Of a DNA stretch of 64,000 bases, positions 1-7,812 are shown piece after piece. Below the pieces are notes generated by a model that worked only from the letters and a program-made list of their open reading frames with translations, had not been told where the DNA came from and searched no databases. The stretch is taken from the NCBI GenBank assembly GCA_029249445.1, contig JAQWHI010000019.1:248001-312000 (forward strand), written 5' to 3'. Every line of letters begins with the position of its first letter. Within the stretch, counting starts at the first letter, position 1. The translations under genes and the position numbers were made by a program. This DNA comes from Crocinitomicaceae bacterium (GTDB lineage: Bacteria > Bacteroidota > Bacteroidia > Flavobacteriales_D > Crocinitomicaceae).

Positions 1-1
1 T

Positions 2-106
2 TTGGGTTTTATTGTTAATAATGTGCTTAATGTAGAATACATTTCTCGTCCCGGTGATGTTCAAGCACCACGATCGTTTATTTTACAGTTGCAACTAAAA
101 TTTTAG
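2..106 (+). CDS. C-terminal end of an outer-membrane beta-barrel, probably a TonB-dependent receptor (5' partial)
   Basis: An open frame enters from the left edge and ends in TAG at 104-106, five bases before the kdsB start. The last 34 residues contain an NNVLNVEYISRPG segment and finish with alternating residues ending in LQLKF. A terminal Phe after an amphipathic strand, preceded by an N-x-x-N-x-x-Y and PG segment, is the usual end of TonB-dependent receptors in Bacteroidota. The tight spacing suggests that kdsB may be co-transcribed with it. Only the C-terminus is visible, so the substrate cannot be inferred, and another outer-membrane barrel family is possible. Confidence 0.6.
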   Translation: MGFIVNNVLNVEYISRPGDVQAPRSFILQLQLKF

Positions 107-111
107 AAACA

Positions 112-840
112 ATGAAAATTATTGGAATTATTCCAGCGCGATACGCATCTAGTCGATTCCCTGGCAAACCCTTGATTGATTTGAAAGGAAAATCGATGAT
201 CGAACGGGTGTACAAAGGAGCGGAAAAATCACAAAAACTGTCCCGAATTATTGTAGCCACTGACGATGAAAGAATTGTTGACGAAGTAAACCGTTTTGGC
301 GGTGAAGTAATGATGACATCGCCAAATCACTTGAACGGCACCGATCGCTGCTCGGAAGTAATCAATACTATCGACTGTGATGTCGTGGTTAACATTCAAG
401 GAGACGAACCCTTGATCGATTTTCGTCAATTGGATGCCCTCTGTTCCGCATTCGAAGAAACTTCTGTTGAAATTGCAACCCTCGGAATTAAAGGAGTGAG
501 CGAGGAAGAACGCAACAATCCAAATCGAATAAAAATTGTTCTCAACCAAAAAGGTGATGCAATGTACTTCTCCAGAAGTGCGATTCCAAGTACTGCCCAT
601 GCCGACACAACAGTACTAAATGACTTTGATTTTTATCGTCACATTGGTGTTTATGCGTTCCGCGCAAAAACACTCAAAGAATTGCCCTTGCTTCGACCTA
701 CCGCAATAGAAAAAGTTGAATCCTTAGAACAACTGAGGTGGCTCTACTACGGTTATTCCATTCGAGTCGTTCCAACAACAATTGAGACGCCAAATATTGA
801 TACACCAGAGGATGTAAAAAAAGTACTTGATTGCTTATAA
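112..840 (+). CDS. kdsB: 3-deoxy-manno-octulosonate cytidylyltransferase (CMP-Kdo synthetase)
   Basis: This enzyme activates Kdo with CTP to make CMP-Kdo for the inner core of lipopolysaccharide, in the cytoplasm. The 242-residue protein has the normal family length. The N-terminal nucleotide-binding stretch IIPARYASSRFPGKPL lies at residues 6-21, NGTDR at 75-79 and QGDEP at 96-100, all hallmarks of KdsB. The ATG start follows the upstream stop by five bases. An LPS enzyme is expected in this Gram-negative lineage. Nothing is unusual in the protein, and I am confident of the assignment. Confidence 0.95.
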   Translation: MKIIGIIPARYASSRFPGKPLIDLKGKSMIERVYKGAEKSQKLSRIIVATDDERIVDEVNRFGGEVMMTSPNHLNGTDRCSEVINTIDCDVVVNIQGDEPLIDFRQLDALCSAFEETSVEIATLGIKGVSEEERNNPNRIKIVLNQKGDAMYFSRSAIPSTAHADTTVLNDFDFYRHIGVYAFRAKTLKELPLLRPTAIEKVESLEQLRWLYYGYSIRVVPTTIETPNIDTPEDVKKVLDCL

Positions 841-879
841 CTCGATGTACTTATAGAGTTTTTCATTATTTTTGTTTTG

Positions 880-2070
880 ATGACATCAGTTGAACAACTT
901 ATCGGTGATTTATTGCTTCGGCACAATTGCGTAATTATACCTTCTTTTGGAGGGTTCGTTGCAAAACCTGTTGCTGCACAAATTGATTACACAAAGGGGA
1001 CAATGGTGCCCCCAAAAAAGTCGTTGCTTTTTAACCGCCAATTAATCAACAACGATGGTCTTCTGATCAATGAGCTGTCACAAAGAAACAAGCTTTCATT
1101 CAATGCTGCATCGGTAGTCATAAATGAGACGGTTCATCAATGGAATACATCCCTGAAAAAAGGCGGTCGCATCGAAATTGATCGAGTAGGAAATTTATTC
1201 TTCGATGACGAACGAAACCTTTGTTTCGAACAAGACCGATTTTTCAACCTTTTGTTGGAATCCTTTGGGCTTGGAAGTGTTCATTTTATAACCGAAGAAG
1301 ACGTCCAAATTGTCGAGCAGCAAATAACAATCGAAACAAATCACGAAGTTGCTCCCACAGTCGAAGTCGAAGAACACAAAGCTCCGATTATCGAACTTGA
1401 ACCAACAAGTATTACACATGTTTCTGAATCATCGACAACAGAAACGACACCACGCCATATCGAACAAGCAATGCCTCGCAAGCGCCGAGCATGGCGTTAT
1501 GTTGCAGCAGCCTGCATTCTTCCTATTGCATTTTATTCCATCTGGATTCCTGTCAATACAGATGTCTTAGAATCAGGAATGATCTCTATGCACGATTTCA
1601 ACCCGTTTCATAGATCATCTGAAGCGTTATACGTTAAAAAAACATTTCAACCCGATTTTACTCCCGAAGCAAAACGGGAATCGCTAAAAGATGAAATCGA
1701 AAGTCTAAATGGCGAAAACGCATTTTATTCGTATGAATTTACAAAAGACACCTACTTAAATGTGCGGGTGGCTGATGAGAACAAAGTAGCGCTTGAAAAA
1801 GAAACCCCAGAAGAGACCTCATCGATCTCAACGCAGGAGCGCTCATTTTCTATCGAAGAAAGCAACTACATTGTTGGTTGTTTTGGTAAGAAGTCAAATG
1901 CAGACAAACTCGTTCTGAAATTAAATGAGAGCGGCTTTGATGCGCACGTCCACGACATAAAGAATGGTTTGCATCGAGTTACAGCCGGAACTGCAATGTC
2001 ACGTGAGTCATACCAAGAAATAAAAACAAAGGCAGATCGCCTAGGATATAAAGGCTGGAAACTAAAATAA
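880..2070 (+). CDS. HU-CCDC81-like / SPOR domain membrane protein
   Basis: A 396-residue protein in three parts. Residues 1 to about 135 resemble the HU-like CCDC81 bacterial domain, with SFGGFVA near residue 24 and a basic KKGGRIEIDRVG region near 95. A single membrane segment follows at about 205-226, directly after an RKRRAWR positive cluster. The C-terminus, from about 328, matches a SPOR domain (YIVGCFGKKSNADKL, then LGYKGWKLK). SPOR domains bind denuded peptidoglycan at division sites. I infer an inner-membrane protein with the HU-like part in the cytoplasm and SPOR in the periplasm. A TTG at 877 is in frame, but ATG at 880 is the better start. The precise role is unknown. Confidence 0.8.
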   Translation: MTSVEQLIGDLLLRHNCVIIPSFGGFVAKPVAAQIDYTKGTMVPPKKSLLFNRQLINNDGLLINELSQRNKLSFNAASVVINETVHQWNTSLKKGGRIEIDRVGNLFFDDERNLCFEQDRFFNLLLESFGLGSVHFITEEDVQIVEQQITIETNHEVAPTVEVEEHKAPIIELEPTSITHVSESSTTETTPRHIEQAMPRKRRAWRYVAAACILPIAFYSIWIPVNTDVLESGMISMHDFNPFHRSSEALYVKKTFQPDFTPEAKRESLKDEIESLNGENAFYSYEFTKDTYLNVRVADENKVALEKETPEETSSISTQERSFSIEESNYIVGCFGKKSNADKLVLKLNESGFDAHVHDIKNGLHRVTAGTAMSRESYQEIKTKADRLGYKGWKLK

Positions 2071-2144
2071 CTCTCGGTTGGACCACTACTATTCAAGAAG
2101 TCCTTCCAGGATAAGTCTGTCTACAAACAAGAATTGCTGGATTT

Positions 2145-2291
2145 ATGCTCAAAAGGAACTTGCCCTCCAAAATATGTCTTAGCTGCAATAGACCCTTCAC
2201 ATGGAGAAAAAAGTGGAAAAGAGACTGGGAAAATGTAAAATACTGCAGTGAGCGCTGTAGAAGAAACAAGCCTTCAGACACAAAGCAATAA
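2145..2291 (+). CDS. DUF2256 small zinc-ribbon-like protein, 48 aa
   Basis: A short ATG-to-TAA frame, below common length cut-offs, encodes 48 residues with the complete DUF2256 signature: LPSKICLSC, then RPFTWRKKW, then a [16 protein letters not shown] tail. The four Cys sit as two CxxC-type pairs (C11/C14 and C34/C38) and probably bind a metal. DUF2256 proteins are often found near photolyase/cryptochrome genes, but none is present here. It lies alone between convergent neighbours on the plus strand, downstream of the SPOR gene. The conserved motif makes it a real gene despite its size. Its function is not known. Confidence 0.85.
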   Translation: MLKRNLPSKICLSCNRPFTWRKKWKRDWENVKYCSERCRRNKPSDTKQ

Positions 2292-2325
2292 AGAACTAAA
2301 TTACACAGACCTTGCAATTAAAAGG

Positions 2326-2889
2326 TCAATCACTCAAAAGCCAACTTCCCCCAACAGAAAGCACATTGTTTAATTGTAGAAAATCGTTCGCATTTTCACC
2401 ATTTATTCCTCCTGTTGGACAAAATTTTGCCTGAGAAAAAATCGCTCCATATGTTTTAAGTGCTTTGATTCCACCGAACAGATCTGCTGGAAAAAATTTG
2501 AAGAACGTCCACCCTCGATTCAAGCCTTGAATAATTTCACTCGGCGTTGAAACGCCCGGTAAAAACGGAATGCCACTGCTGTTAAATACATCTATCATTG
2601 CGTCACCAAGTCCAGGTGAAACCATGAAGTCAACATTTAATTCTTTGCACCTTTCAATGTCCTCAGGAGACACAATCGTTCCAACACCAACTGCAAAATC
2701 TTTTCCATACCGCTCTTTAAAAAGACGTATCGCTTCCCAAGAAACTGGTGTGCGAAGTGTAATTTCTATACAATGAATCCCGTGACTTGTCAGGTGCGAA
2801 TAAAATGAATCAACCTGAGACAAATTGTCAATTGTTGCAACAGGGATAAGAGGATTCTTCTTTAAAATAGCTTCAATATTGTTCTGCAT
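2326..2889 (-). CDS. eda: 2-dehydro-3-deoxyphosphogluconate (KDPG) aldolase
   Basis: The last enzyme of the Entner-Doudoroff route, cleaving KDPG to pyruvate and glyceraldehyde 3-phosphate. Glu42 in the EITLRT motif and Lys131 in FKFFPAD, the Schiff-base lysine, are both present, as are PTGGI and VGGSWL near the end. The protein is 187 residues and stops six residues after GGSW. Most family members carry about 20 more residues forming a last helix, so the C-terminus is short. It is the last gene of the zwf-pgl-edd-eda operon, 14 bases after edd. Confidence 0.92.
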   Translation of the reverse strand: MQNNIEAILKKNPLIPVATIDNLSQVDSFYSHLTSHGIHCIEITLRTPVSWEAIRLFKERYGKDFAVGVGTIVSPEDIERCKELNVDFMVSPGLGDAMIDVFNSSGIPFLPGVSTPSEIIQGLNRGWTFFKFFPADLFGGIKALKTYGAIFSQAKFCPTGGINGENANDFLQLNNVLSVGGSWLLSD

Positions 2890-2903
2890 GACTGTATTCG
2901 TTT

Positions 2904-4703
2904 TTAAAGAATTCCCGCTCCTTCTTCACTACTCGAAATGAGGCTTCTTAAATTGTTAAATAATTGACGCCCGTGGGAAGCATTAACATAATCTACTGTT
3001 CGTTGCTCACGGTCATTAATTCCTTCTTCAAGGCACTCCAACGTCCCCTCAACTGCATTCAGTATAATTTTATCTCCCGTCCGGATTCGACCGATTAAAC
3101 CTCCTTCTATCGCTTCTGGGCTTACATGAATTGCAGCTGGAACCTTTCCTGATGCTCCTGACATTCTACCGTCTGTAATCAAACCAACACTGAATCCTTT
3201 CTTTTGAAGAATCGTAAGTGATGGAGTCAACTTATGTAGCTCTGGCATTCCTTTTTGTTTTGGCCCCTGAAAAGGAATCACCGCTATAAAATCTTTATCA
3301 AGTTCTCCTGCCTTGAACGCATCAATAAGATCGTCTTGGTCATCAAAAACCACCGCTTCCGCCTCAACAATATGATGTTCGGACTTCACCGCTGATGTTT
3401 TAATTACAGCAGTACCTATGTTTCCTTTCAATACTTTAAGGCCTCCTTCCTTGTGGAACGGTTCATCTGCCGATCTTAAAATACTTTCATTAATCGATTT
3501 TGTTGGACCATCTTCATATACAATTTGATCTCCTTTCAATTTGGGATCGGCTGTGTAACGTTCCAAGCCTTTACCAAGAATGGTATTTACATCGCCATGC
3601 AATAAGCCCGTATCCAAAAGTGTTTTCATCACATACGCCATTCCTCCCGAAGCATGAAAATGATTCACATCGGCCGCGCCGTTCGGATATACTCGACAAA
3701 TCAAAGGAATTACTTCAGACAATTCAGAAAAATCATCCCATGTAATCTTAATTCCCGCCGCTTTGGCAATTGTAATAAGGTGGAGCGTGTGATTCGTTGA
3801 ACCTCCCGTAGCAAGCAAGCCAATGATGCCATTCACAATGCTTTTTTCATCAACTATATTTCCAATCGTGCGGTCAAATTTTCTTTCCCGAACATTTTCG
3901 AGAAGAACACGAAGTCCCTCCTTGTTCAAAGCTTTCCGCATCGGTGTTCCCGGATTCACAAAGCTAGAGCCTGGAAGCTGTAATCCCATTATTTCCATCA
4001 ACATTTGATTGCTATTCGCAGTGCCATAAAAGGTACAGGTTCCTGGAGAATGGTAGGAATCCGACTCCCCTTTAAGTAATTCGTCTCTACCAATTTTACC
4101 CGCTGCGAAGTCTTGCCGAATGCTCGATTTTTCTTCATTCGAAATTCCACTTGGCATAGGTCCTCCCGGAAGGAATAAGGCATGATAATGTCCAAAACTC
4201 AAATTACCAATAAGCAATCCAGGTACAATTTTGTCACAGATTCCAAGATTTACAACGCCATCAAACATGTCATGAGACAAACCAATACCCGCCGATAATG
4301 CAATAACATCTCTACTAAGAAGAGAAAGGTCCATACCGGGTTGCCCCTGTGTGACACCATCACACATTGCTGGAGTTGCCCCAGCCACTTGAACTGTTGC
4401 ATTCATTTCTGCAGCATAACCTCGCAATTCATCTGGATATCTTTCATACGGTTTGTGCGCCGAAAGCATATCGTTATATGCTGAAATAATCCCAATATTG
4501 GGCTGTGAACCCTCCGCTATAAGTTCCTTTTCGTCAGAAGAACAGCCAGCAAATCCATGAACCAAGTTCCCGCAGCTCAATCCCTTTCTTCCTTTTGAAT
4601 TTTTAAAATTAAATTCAAGTTGTTTCAAGTATTCTTGGCGTGATTGAGAACTTCGTTCGCGTATTTTTTCTGTTATCTCTGCTATACGTTTGTGTACCAT
4701 CAT
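2904..4703 (-). CDS. edd: Phosphogluconate dehydratase
   Basis: Dehydrates 6-phosphogluconate to KDPG and is the committed Entner-Doudoroff step. At 599 residues it matches Edd rather than the shorter IlvD family. Family motifs include the cluster-binding cysteine contexts CDGVTQGQPG and LGICDKIVPG, and HASGGMAYV. The start ATG overlaps the pgl stop by four bases (ATGA), which implies translational coupling. A second ATG follows immediately, so the start could be one codon later. Location beside zwf, pgl and eda makes the Edd assignment secure over dihydroxy-acid dehydratase. Confidence 0.95.
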   Translation of the reverse strand: MMVHKRIAEITEKIRERSSQSRQEYLKQLEFNFKNSKGRKGLSCGNLVHGFAGCSSDEKELIAEGSQPNIGIISAYNDMLSAHKPYERYPDELRGYAAEMNATVQVAGATPAMCDGVTQGQPGMDLSLLSRDVIALSAGIGLSHDMFDGVVNLGICDKIVPGLLIGNLSFGHYHALFLPGGPMPSGISNEEKSSIRQDFAAGKIGRDELLKGESDSYHSPGTCTFYGTANSNQMLMEIMGLQLPGSSFVNPGTPMRKALNKEGLRVLLENVRERKFDRTIGNIVDEKSIVNGIIGLLATGGSTNHTLHLITIAKAAGIKITWDDFSELSEVIPLICRVYPNGAADVNHFHASGGMAYVMKTLLDTGLLHGDVNTILGKGLERYTADPKLKGDQIVYEDGPTKSINESILRSADEPFHKEGGLKVLKGNIGTAVIKTSAVKSEHHIVEAEAVVFDDQDDLIDAFKAGELDKDFIAVIPFQGPKQKGMPELHKLTPSLTILQKKGFSVGLITDGRMSGASGKVPAAIHVSPEAIEGGLIGRIRTGDKIILNAVEGTLECLEEGINDREQRTVDYVNASHGRQLFNNLRSLISSSEEGAGIL

Positions 4704-5377
4704 TCCGTGTAAAATAATTTAATGTCATTTCGTCTACCCATCAATTCATGAATTGGTAATTGAGCAGAACTATCATTTAAAACATCCCATTTTTTTTCTC
4801 CGGTAATAAAGATAAAAATATGCTTTGCTCGACACAATAAGGGCATACCAAAAGTAATTCGCTGTTGTGGATTCACAGGCGCAAGAGTGTTAAAAAAAGG
4901 CGCTTCAGAAGAGCGCGCTTCATCCGATGAAGGATCGTTTGGAAATATAGAGGCCGTATGTCCGTCACCACCCATCCCCAAAACAACAAGGTCTATTCGC
5001 TTGGTGAACAATTCATATTTCTGGTTTAACAGACGTAAGTTGTTCTGCTGATCTTTTGTATCATGAACCATCCCTTCGATATTTTGATCTGCCGAAGCTG
5101 CACCAGAAAAGCATTCACGAAGCAATCGCTCGTTACTAAACTCACTCGACGTTTCAACAAAGCGTTCATCAACAAGACCTATTTTTACCTTGCTTAATTG
5201 TTCAAAATCATCAGCCAGTTTTTTGTAGATTGGGCCAGGCGTGCTGCCTCCAGAAAGTAAGACATGCGCTGTCCCCTGTTCTTCTATGCTCTCATTCAAA
5301 CATGAAGCAATCGCTTCGGTTGCTTTTCGAATGAATGCCTCTCTATTTGAGAGTTTGTATATCAATTGGTCTTCCAT
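4700..5377 (-). CDS. pgl: 6-phosphogluconolactonase
   Basis: Hydrolyses 6-phosphogluconolactone to 6-phosphogluconate. The 225-residue protein carries the SGGSTP motif near residue 42 and the GMGGDGHTAS motif, both typical of the SOL/DevB lactonase family related to NagB. It overlaps the end of zwf by 16 bases and the start of edd by four, so the three are very likely co-translated. No signal peptide is seen, as expected for a cytoplasmic enzyme. Confidence 0.93.
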   Translation of the reverse strand: MEDQLIYKLSNREAFIRKATEAIASCLNESIEEQGTAHVLLSGGSTPGPIYKKLADDFEQLSKVKIGLVDERFVETSSEFSNERLLRECFSGAASADQNIEGMVHDTKDQQNNLRLLNQKYELFTKRIDLVVLGMGGDGHTASIFPNDPSSDEARSSEAPFFNTLAPVNPQQRITFGMPLLCRAKHIFIFITGEKKWDVLNDSSAQLPIHELMGRRNDIKLFYTE

Positions 5378-6810
5378 TTTGTATCCTTTTCAAGAATTTG
5401 ATCTCCAGGACCCCATGTCCCTGACTCATAAAGAGAAAGTGGAACTTGAGACCTCCAATGTGTATTGATTGATTCAATCCACTCCCATGCTGCAGCAAGT
5501 TCATCATAACGCATGAAAAGCGTTTGATTCCCGCGGATCACATCAACGATCAAACGCTCGTATGCTTCAGGCATCCTGCTATCAAATGAATCAATAAAAT
5601 CCAACTTTAATGAAATCGGCTTAAATCGATATCCTCCCGGTCCTGGAACCTTACTCAATTGAACCAATTCAATACGCTCTTCAGGTTGCAAACGAATTAT
5701 AAGTTTGTTTCGAAGTGGCTGTTTTGAGTCCTGGAAAATATTATGAGGCAATTCCTTGAAATTAATGACGATATCAGAATACCGTTTTTTCATTCGTTTC
5801 CCTGTTCTCAAATAGATTGGCGTATTTTTCCATCTCCAGTTATCTATGTATGCTTTAATAGCAACAAATGTCTCCGTTTCAGAATCATATGCATCAATAT
5901 CTTCTCGGTATGAGTTCAATTTTTGATCGTCAACACTACCTCGCGTATATTGTCCCCGAACTACATTTTTTCGTATTGATTCTTTTGTGAACGGTCTCAA
6001 CGACTCAAGAACTTTCAATTTTTCATTTCTCACTGCATCAGGGTTCAAATTTGATGGTGGTTCCATCGTCACTAAACACAGCAATTGCAACAAATGATTT
6101 TGTACCATGTCCAACAAGGCACCCGTTTTATCATAATACCCACTGCGTTTTTCAACGCCCAAACTCTCAGCAACTGTAATTTGAATGTTTTCAATATTAT
6201 CAGCGTTCCATGCCCTTTCAAACAAATGGTTTGCAAAGCGCAGTACCATAATGTTCTGCACCGTCTCTTTGCCTAAATAATGGTCTATTCGGAAAATTTG
6301 AGGCTCAGTAAATGCCTGAGAAATTATTTCATTGATCTGCTTGCTCGATTCCAAATCGTGCCCCAAAGGCTTCTCAAGAACAACTTTACTTGTATTGGTT
6401 ACCAGACCAGAACCTTTGAGCATATTGCATATCTCAGAAAACGCTCCTGACGGAACAGAAAAGTAAAAAATCCGCTGCCGTTTCGCTGTTTTTTCAAGAC
6501 GTATTTTTAACGGAGCGTATGCTTCCAAGGTGTTTTTAGGAATCTCTAAAATGATAAGGTGCTTGAAAAAATCTGCAATCTTCTTCGTGTCCTTTGAATC
6601 AATAAAACCCTCAACCTCTTTCAAAAAAAGAGTTCTGTCTAATTTAGCTCTCGCTGTACAGATGACTTCAAAATCGAAATCCAATTGCCCATCAGCATAC
6701 CTGTGAAAAAGAGCAGGGATGATTTTACGTTTGGATAAATCTCCATTTCCTCCAAAAATGACAATATTGAATGGTCGTAAATCTGACGTGTAATTTGATT
6801 TTGTTGCCAT
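5362..6810 (-). CDS. zwf: Glucose-6-phosphate 1-dehydrogenase
   Basis: Oxidises glucose 6-phosphate to 6-phosphogluconolactone. The 482-residue length is typical. The N-terminal nucleotide-binding motif reads FGGNGDLSKRKIIPALF, and the active-site signature RIDHYLGKETVQN is intact, including the catalytic His context. It heads the Entner-Doudoroff operon, and a Bacteroidota-type promoter lies upstream at 6833-6863. The second residue set in the dinucleotide motif (GGNGD rather than the common GASGD) is a modest variation. The assignment is secure. Confidence 0.96.
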   Translation of the reverse strand: MATKSNYTSDLRPFNIVIFGGNGDLSKRKIIPALFHRYADGQLDFDFEVICTARAKLDRTLFLKEVEGFIDSKDTKKIADFFKHLIILEIPKNTLEAYAPLKIRLEKTAKRQRIFYFSVPSGAFSEICNMLKGSGLVTNTSKVVLEKPLGHDLESSKQINEIISQAFTEPQIFRIDHYLGKETVQNIMVLRFANHLFERAWNADNIENIQITVAESLGVEKRSGYYDKTGALLDMVQNHLLQLLCLVTMEPPSNLNPDAVRNEKLKVLESLRPFTKESIRKNVVRGQYTRGSVDDQKLNSYREDIDAYDSETETFVAIKAYIDNWRWKNTPIYLRTGKRMKKRYSDIVINFKELPHNIFQDSKQPLRNKLIIRLQPEERIELVQLSKVPGPGGYRFKPISLKLDFIDSFDSRMPEAYERLIVDVIRGNQTLFMRYDELAAAWEWIESINTHWRSQVPLSLYESGTWGPGDQILEKDTKWKTN

Positions 6811-6832
6811 AGTACTTGAATATTTGTTTCAC

Positions 6833-6863
6833 CAAATGTACGCACTTTTTGTAATTTGTACAA
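6833..6863 (-). promoter_or_regulatory. Putative promoter of the zwf-pgl-edd-eda operon
   Basis: Read on the minus strand, a TTG (plus 6861-6863) is followed by a 20-base spacer and then TACATTTG (plus 6833-6840). This matches the Bacteroidota primary sigma consensus TTTG-N17-23-TAnnTTTG. Transcription would begin near 6826, leaving a short leader before the zwf ATG at 6810. It overlaps the divergent promoter of the sugar kinase. Confidence 0.6.
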
Positions 6864-6886
6864 TATGTTTGATTTTTTTATATTTG
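6855..6886 (+). promoter_or_regulatory. Putative promoter of the BadF-type sugar kinase gene
   Basis: TTTG at 6855-6858, a 20-base spacer and TATATTTG at 6879-6886 give a full match to the Bacteroidota promoter consensus. The predicted start site near 6893 lies about 15 bases before the ATG at 6908. The -33 regions of this and the divergent zwf promoter interleave, so one bound regulator could affect both. Confidence 0.6.
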
Positions 6887-6907
6887 GGGATAAAAAAAAA
6901 TAAATCC

Positions 6908-7756
6908 ATGTTTATAGTTGTTGAAAGCGGATCTACAAAGGCCGATTGGATGGTAATAGCGAATGAAAATGAGCAGGTGTTTAACACCATTGGTTTCAAT
7001 CCATACTTCCACAATGAACAAGATATACTTAAAGAATTGAATAAAAGCAATGATCTTCACTCTATAAAAGAGCAAGTCGAGGAATTGTTTTTTTACGGTG
7101 CAGGTTGTTCTAGTCCAGAATTAAATAAAATTATTGAAAACGGTTTAAGTGCTTTTTTCACAAATGCTGTTGTTCATGTAAACCATGACCTAGATGCGTG
7201 CGCATACGCTTGCTACTCGGGTTCACCAGCTATTGCCTGTATCTTGGGGACAGGTTCAAATTCATGCTACTTTGACGGGCATGAAGTGTCTGAAGTAGTT
7301 CCTGCTTTGGGACATATTCTTGGAGATGAAGCAAGTGGAAGCTATTTTGGGAAAAGAATCCTTGCTGACTACTTGTACAACCGACTGCCTGAAATAATGC
7401 ACAAAGAACTTCAAGCATCAGGATTGGACAAAATGACAATTGTTGAAAATGTCTACCAAAAACCAAACGCAAACGTATACATTGCCTCGCAAATGCCAGT
7501 GTTGATAAAACATAAAGACCTTGACTATTGCCAACGCATGATCAATGAAGGGCTTCAAGTTTTTATTGATACGCATATCAAATGTTACCCGAACTACCTC
7601 GACTGTGATGTGAGTTTTGTGGGCTCTCTGGCATATCTTTTGAGGGATGAACTCAAGGCAGCCTGTGAAAAAAACAATGTTTCTTTAAAGTTAATCATTC
7701 GCAGACCTCTTGAAATGTTGGTAAAGCACCACAAAAATACTATGGTTAGCGCATAG
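6908..7756 (+). CDS. BadF/BadG-type N-acetylglucosamine kinase family sugar kinase
   Basis: A 282-residue ASKHA-fold kinase. The N-terminal phosphate-binding motif ESGSTKADW, the GTGSNSC loop and the GDEASGSYFGK segment are those of the bacterial N-acetylglucosamine kinase group. The frame is open further upstream to 6824, but homology begins at FIVVESGSTKADW, so the ATG at 6908 is chosen. It also sits properly behind a promoter. It is divergent from the Entner-Doudoroff operon. I infer that it phosphorylates an amino sugar or possibly glucose to feed the pathway. The real substrate cannot be read from the sequence. Confidence 0.85.
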   Translation: MFIVVESGSTKADWMVIANENEQVFNTIGFNPYFHNEQDILKELNKSNDLHSIKEQVEELFFYGAGCSSPELNKIIENGLSAFFTNAVVHVNHDLDACAYACYSGSPAIACILGTGSNSCYFDGHEVSEVVPALGHILGDEASGSYFGKRILADYLYNRLPEIMHKELQASGLDKMTIVENVYQKPNANVYIASQMPVLIKHKDLDYCQRMINEGLQVFIDTHIKCYPNYLDCDVSFVGSLAYLLRDELKAACEKNNVSLKLIIRRPLEMLVKHHKNTMVSA

Positions 7757-7812
7757 TCCATTTCGTATAAAACCAGATCCATTCGATCGTAATCGTAAAA
7801 TAGTTTTAAATA

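Noticed and set aside
2093-2317. 74-residue minus-strand frame over the DUF2256 gene
   Set aside because: The plus-strand frame carries the conserved Cys/Trp motif, while this one has none.
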